This document shows positions 9,285 through 13,219 of a stretch of 13,219 bases of DNA, in pieces. The translations under genes were made by a program, and so were the position numbers. Position 1 is the first letter of the stretch, and the number at the start of each line of letters is the position of its first letter. A model generated the notes under the pieces. It saw nothing but the letters and a program-made list of their open reading frames with translations, ran no database searches and was not told the DNA's origin. The DNA is from Isohypsibius dastychi. Taxonomy: Eukaryota; Tardigrada; Eutardigrada; Parachela; Isohypsibiidae. The stretch is from assembly GCA_034696485.1 (NCBI GenBank), contig JAQIWT010000993.1:1-13219 (forward strand), read 5' to 3'.

Positions 9285-9767
9285 CGCGAAATCCACATGA
9301 GGTACAATTTCTTCAACTTTTCTTTAACTATCATACAGTCTTGTTCGTTTTATGAGTTTGGCTAATCTGTCAGAATCACCATTGTCGGCTAGGATCAAAG
9401 AGAACTAGTGTCTAATGAAACACTGGAATTTTGCTGTGTATCGTAATCTTGTTTGCAGAGACACGCCAGAAAGTGGTACCAGTCGAGCAGAATAAACAAA
9501 GGATGTGCTGGAGAGCGAGACTATCACAAAAGCCGGCCTTCCAGTCTCTTTGTGAAAATATGGAACTAAGATTGAAAGAAGCCGAAACAATTGGTTCATT
9601 TAATCAAACACGTTGGCTAATCTTAAGTTAACAGTCAAGGCGCCAAGATAGCCCAAAACAATTGATCAAAAGTCTGATATGCAAGTCTGGAAGGCAATGA
9701 GTCGCAAATTAAAACAATATTTAAAAACCCAGAAAATAGGAAGATTGTTCAAGACAGACACATCAAG
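9285..9767. promoter_or_regulatory. Shared divergent upstream region of the two secreted-protein genes
   Basis: This 483-bp stretch separates the start codons of the divergent paralogues and must contain both 5' UTRs and promoters, or one bidirectional promoter. An A/T-rich TATA-like stretch (AATATTTAAAAA, about 9716-9727) lies about 40-50 bp before the plus-strand ATG. No clear TATA was seen on the minus side. A 64-66-codon open frame on each strand here looks like chance. Confidence 0.5.
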
Positions 9768-11308
9768 ATGAACCTATCGTTCATTGGCTTTCTTTCATAT
9801 CAAGCCATTTTTTTGGTGATGGCCGAAGAGAGCCAAAATCTTCTGTGCAGTTCGGACGCCGAGGAGTTGTTCGATCAAAATTTACGAAGCACCGGAAACA
9901 GTAAGCGTTCACTTATTTAATGCCTCTTTTCAGACGATAATGTTTCTTAGGTGATCGAGTTTCATCAAACCGGGATGGTTGGGGCTCTATTGAAGTGAAC
10001 CCGAACGCTTTCCTGTCCATCAACTACAATAATTCATTCCGAATCGCCGTCTACAAGAAAGAAATCCAAGAAAACCTAGACGAACTTCAGTTCTACTATT
10101 CTCCCGCTCTCATCCTCGAACCCAACTCAGCCGCCTGTTCATTCAACAATTTCACTGGCAAACACGAAATGACATTTCAAGTGATGATGTGGGATGAAGC
10201 GTTCGAGAGATTTGTCTGTGAAGAAATTTCAAGAAAGGTCAAACTTCCATGCAGTTCGGTCCGAGTTCTCCCAATTGAGGATATTCGGATCGACGCAAAC
10301 GGTCATGCAGAACAACATGAAATAGTCAACAAGTGGTTTTCATACTCAAATCAACCAAGTCACGTGGAATTCCGCTTCAATTATCAATCAGGAATGACAT
10401 GCATTCAGTCAGCTGACAGTATGAAAATCAACCCAAAGCACTTCATTGCCGACCTAACAATTTACTACAGTCTGCAAATTCAGCAAAGCAAAAAACGAGC
10501 AATTCACATCCGCACCGAACATATCCAGTCCGGGAACCTTTTCACGAAACTGGACCAAAAACTGCCAGATCAAGATGTCGTCTACATGCGGACAGATGAC
10601 ATCAAACAAATGACTCTGGAGATTGCTAACAACGTCCTGGCACGTGAAGTCACCGATGACGAGTTTGTCAGTCAGGATCAGTCATTAACGATCACCAGTC
10701 TGCTGGAAAGAATGCTCAATATTGAGAGTGTTTCGACAGCTTCGTTTGAAGCTCAAATGTGGGACTCTGTATTCTGGCATCAGGACAACGCTAGACCAGA
10801 TCGCGTAACGCATACCATGAACGAGGTGTACAATAAAAGTACTTTCGAACAACGAGAGCAGTTGATCAGTGAAGTCTCAACAAGCGGTTCACACACTGGA
10901 AGTGGAGGAGCATGCTTTTTATTTTTTTGTGCTGGTGGGAGTAGTGGCAGCTCATCGAGCTCACACTCCCGGGATGAGTATAATAATTTTGTCAGCACTC
11001 TGAATGAAGCCAAGGAGGTCAGTGAGTGGGATGGGGAGAAGTTTGTGCCGAAAGCCATGGAGTTGAGTCGGACGAATGTGAACGCCCTGAGAGTTTCGGC
11101 CAATGTGACAACTGTGCAGGTTAGGGTTACGCGGTCGACGGCTGAACTGAGCACGAGGATTAATCTGATGAACCAAAGTTTGGGGGGCGCGGATTGTGTC
11201 ACCTATCAGAACGAGCTCACAGAACTTAAGACACAGCTTGAAAATCGGCTGGATCAGATCGAAAATCTGATTAAAAAGAAAAAGAAAAACCTGGCACGTG
11301 CATTGTGA
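9768..11308 (+). CDS. Secreted protein of an unrecognised family, paralogue B (496 aa)
   Basis: Exons are 9768-9900 and 9951-11308 with a 50-bp GT-AG intron (donor GTAAGC, acceptor TTTCTTAG, phase 1). The ATG opens MNLSFIGFLSYQAIFLVMA, a signal peptide with a plausible cleavage after Ala19. An alternative acceptor at 9933 does not keep the frame. The mature chain matches paralogue A along its length: FYYSPALI, a FNNFT sequon near residue 111, RVLPIEDIRIDANGH, and the most conserved block MTLEIANNVLAREVTDDEF (about 265-283). Residues about 355-384 are Gly/Ser-rich around a very hydrophobic ACFLFFCAGG, where the paralogues differ most. Then follow WDGEKFVPKAMELSR and a C-terminal coiled-coil-like helix (about 462-489) ending in a lysine run. 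Function unknown; secretion or cell-surface location is inferred from the signal peptide. Confidence 0.87.
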
Positions 11309-11960
11309 ACACAATTATACTGACCATAATGTTTTTATCATATCTGTTTGTTTCAGTTTCATCGCGGTGCTTTTCTGTTTCCCTAAATTTCAAGCATTTA
11401 ATCTTAGTCGTGGAAGATTTCAAATAGGTCGGATAAAACCTGCCTGACGTAATGCATTCGTGGATCGTAACCGAAGCATTAGTTGGTAGGTATTGACTGT
11501 ACCTGTAGGAACCACAATGTCAAAAGCCCATCGAAACCGTCCTCAATTAGAAAATCCCGCCCAATTTGGATTTGATCGACTCTACGTGAATCCCCAGTTT
11601 CTCATAACATTCAGGTGAGAGTCTATCGACATTTCTCACTTTGATCCGACACTATTAGTTCGCAGAAAATCTGCCATGCATATCTAAGCCTCTAGAGCTG
11701 GGTATTTGGCATTAGGGAACCCGGTAGCTGCACCCGACAAAAGGTGTAGAATGGACATGAGTATGCAACCAATCATCGAACTAGTACACTCCTGTCAAGG
11801 TTTAACATCTGCTTAAGCAACGGAACAAGCTGCGAGTATTTGATTCCGCGATTGTTTCGCAAAATTCCATTTTTGACCAATAAGATTTCTCGTTGATGGT
11901 TGACGGTTGAATTGGTGCGAACCAGATAAAGACAAATCGGAAATGAGTAATCTATCAATG
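11309..11960. other. Intergenic region; one candidate short exon, otherwise nothing seen
   Basis: Beyond the plus gene's 3' UTR I see no recognisable gene, apart from the short plus frame at 11517-11614 described separately. A 61-codon minus frame at 11773-11958 has no recognisable domain. It might be a later exon of the membrane-protein gene to the right, but no splice pair supports this. Confidence 0.45.
11517..11614 (+). CDS. Candidate first exon of an unknown gene
   Basis: An ATG in the context CACAATGTC opens 32 codons reading MSKAHRNRPQLENPAQFGF, then DRLYVNPQFLITF, ending at a good splice donor (CAG then GTGAGA at 11615) in phase 2. Using the next acceptor (TTCGCAG, ending 11665) the frame stops after seven codons (KSAMHI*), giving a peptide of about 39 aa. 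It could be a small protein, a decayed gene or a chance frame. No family recognised. Confidence 0.22.
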
Positions 11961-11970
11961 CAGTCAGTTT

Positions 11971-12061
11971 TCACGGAAACTGAGAAGAGGGAAACAAGGA
12001 GGGAAACTTTGGCAAAGTTTCCCAAAAAAAGTTTCCCATGGAAACTGGGAAACAGGGAAAC
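11971..12061. repeat. GGGAAAC/GTTTCCC palindromic repeat cluster
   Basis: Within about 90 bp the heptamer GGGAAAC or its complement GTTTCCC (or a one-base-shorter form) occurs at least eight times in both orientations. The core at 12001-12023 is a near-perfect 23-bp palindrome: GGGAAACTTTG, one centre base, then its complement. A second small inverted repeat is GTTTCC-CAT-GGAAAC (12031-12045). Confidence 0.8.
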
Positions 12062-12069
12062 ACTTTTGC

Positions 12070-12659
12070 CGGCTACAGACGCTGATGATTATAGCCGAAC
12101 CAAGATACTGGTCCACGAATAAAGCGTCAACGTGGGTTTCGTTTGGAAGAGAAAAATACCTGCGCAAAATTTCCAGCTGCGCTTTAGAGGACAGATAGCA
12201 AGTGAATGCGACCATAGCGATTGAAGTTAAGAGGAGAGCCAACATTGATACAACCGAGAATCGAGTAGCTGTAGTCTGACGGGGACTAAGGAGATCGTTT
12301 TTTGCAAAAACTAATTCAAGTCGGTTTAGTAGCATTCCGAGCTGTCGGCCTTTCCAGAACACTATAAACAATTGAAGAGGTGCATGGACGACAAGAGCGA
12401 TTTGCATAAGAAGGGAAACCAGGTTGAAGAATTCCAGGTCATCAAGCTGGCGAGAATACACTTGTACGAATGCGTTCAGTGAAAGATAAGCAGCATAGAT
12501 GTAGAATTGAAGGAGAATCAGCGGGCCAGTGGTCAGTTTGATTCTTTGACGTAGTGAGGGATTGGGTTGGATTGAACATGGCAGCACGCAGGTCAGGTGG
12601 AAGAAGCGCGAAAACCATGTTGGAACGATTGATACGGGTCCAGCGTGGTTCATGGTCAT
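12070..12659 (-). CDS. N-terminal exon of a multi-pass membrane protein, possibly gustatory-receptor-like (partial)
   Basis: The minus frame starting MTMNHAGPVSIVPTW (ATG at 12659-12657) encodes three hydrophobic segments at about residues 46-67 (GPLILLQFYIYAAYL...), 78-101 (FNLVSLLMQIALVVHAP...) and 133-155 (RFSVVSMLALLLTSIAM...). The start of a possible fourth (FVDQYLGSAIIIS) follows. An upstream in-frame ATG (12767) would add 36 polar residues and is less likely. Length and helix spacing fit the first half of an invertebrate 7-transmembrane chemoreceptor, but the diagnostic C-terminal motif is not present in the window, so this is only a suggestion. The 3' boundary is uncertain. A donor (CAG then GTATTT, 12159-12158) could end the exon after EILRR; otherwise the frame runs on into the GGGAAAC repeat, whose translation is clearly not gene-like. 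The rest of the gene was not found. Confidence 0.45.
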
Positions 12660-13196
12660 TATCGGATAAGAACACGAAAATTTTTCACATAGGTTACGAG
12701 CTTGAAATGACCCTAAAGAGAAGATCATGTGGTGAGCCTTTGAAGTGATCATCATGTGAGCCCGCAATGAAGCTTATCTCAGCCATTCGATTCTGGGAGG
12801 ATTCACAATTGATCTGGTGGAAGGGATGATATAGAGCCGTGAGCAAAGAACCACGAACTCTAGCAAGATACAAGACTAGCGTGAGCTAGAGGAACTCCCT
12901 ATCATGCTATTGCTTTCATGACATCAACAATGCTAAACATCCAATTTAATGTTAAACATCTAATGTTATCAATGTTAAACATCTAATCAATGTTAAACAT
13001 CTAACAATGCTTTCGAAAACATCAATGGTTAACAAGGAAAGCGTTTTTTATAAGGGATTATACTGTAGGTTTTTGAATCTCGTGAAGAGAATCTTGTTAG
13101 CCAACCTTAGATTGAACACGATAAACGAGGGTTCAGCCCCAAACATGGCGTGGGACTCCAAAGCACTTTAAGATATCCGACGATATAACACTTGCT
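12660..13196. other. No gene seen; contains a short tandem repeat
   Basis: This is upstream of the membrane-protein gene. The only structure noticed is the tandem repeat at 12929-13005. No convincing coding frame or RNA gene was seen. Confidence 0.45.
12929..13005 (+). repeat. Tandem repeat, about 18-bp unit AATGTTAAACATCTAATC
   Basis: Four units start at 12929 (AATGCTAAACATCCAATTT), 12948, 12971 and 12989; unit lengths are 17-23 bp. A-T rich, with the core GTTAAACATCTAA perfectly conserved in three units. Confidence 0.8.
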
Positions 13197-13219
13197 GGGG
13201 GGGGGGGGGGGGGGGGGGG
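13197..13219 (+). repeat. Terminal poly-G run (23 G)
   Basis: An uninterrupted run of G reaches the window edge. Homopolymer G at a contig end is a common sequencing or assembly artefact, but a real G-tract cannot be excluded. Confidence 0.85.

Noticed and set aside
10780-11314. 140- and 117-codon minus frames over paralogue B
   Set aside because: Antisense shadows of the conserved plus-strand exon.
11964-12069. C-terminal 35 or so residues of the membrane-protein open frame
   Set aside because: They are translated from the GGGAAAC/GTTTCCC repeat and are unlikely to be true coding sequence.
12929-13005. Considered as a CRISPR-like array
   Set aside because: Units are directly tandem with no spacers and the context is eukaryotic; it is a minisatellite.

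Overview
The window looks like nuclear DNA from a small invertebrate animal. It has spliced genes with short GT-AG introns (about 50-70 nt), secretory signal peptides, a multi-pass membrane receptor-like gene and a eukaryotic hAT transposon. A tardigrade or small arthropod would fit the compact introns and moderate GC, but the sequence alone does not settle the taxon. The right edge is a run of 23 G, which suggests a contig or read end.

Layout. 1-265: possible minus-strand exon running off the left edge. 266-1980: no convincing gene, only short open frames, a small hairpin and a short repeat. 2057-5100: a complete hAT transposon with 15-bp imperfect terminal inverted repeats, subterminal repeats and an apparently intact five-exon transposase of 793 codons. 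Its flanks (about 1981-2056 and 5101-5384) carry protein-like open frames that may be pieces of one host gene. 5385-6852: no firm gene, but overlapping open frames at 5800-6205. 6853-9284 (minus) and 9768-11308 (plus): two divergent paralogues of an unrecognised secreted protein family, 513 and 496 aa. Each has a signal-peptide exon, one phase-1 intron at the equivalent position and one long exon. The minus paralogue's intron is 890 bp and holds a foldback-type inverted repeat; the plus paralogue's intron is 50 bp. 11309-11960: one candidate short exon. About 12070-12659 (minus): N-terminal exon of a multi-pass membrane protein, possibly gustatory-receptor-like, whose frame runs into a GGGAAAC/GTTTCCC palindromic repeat. 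12660-13219: no gene, an 18-bp tandem repeat and the terminal poly-G.

The transposase and its ends form one self-contained mobile unit. The divergent pair shares a 483-bp upstream region and probably arose by inverted duplication; its biochemical role cannot be read from the sequence. All splice models were made by eye from GT-AG sites and reading-frame continuity, with no transcript evidence.
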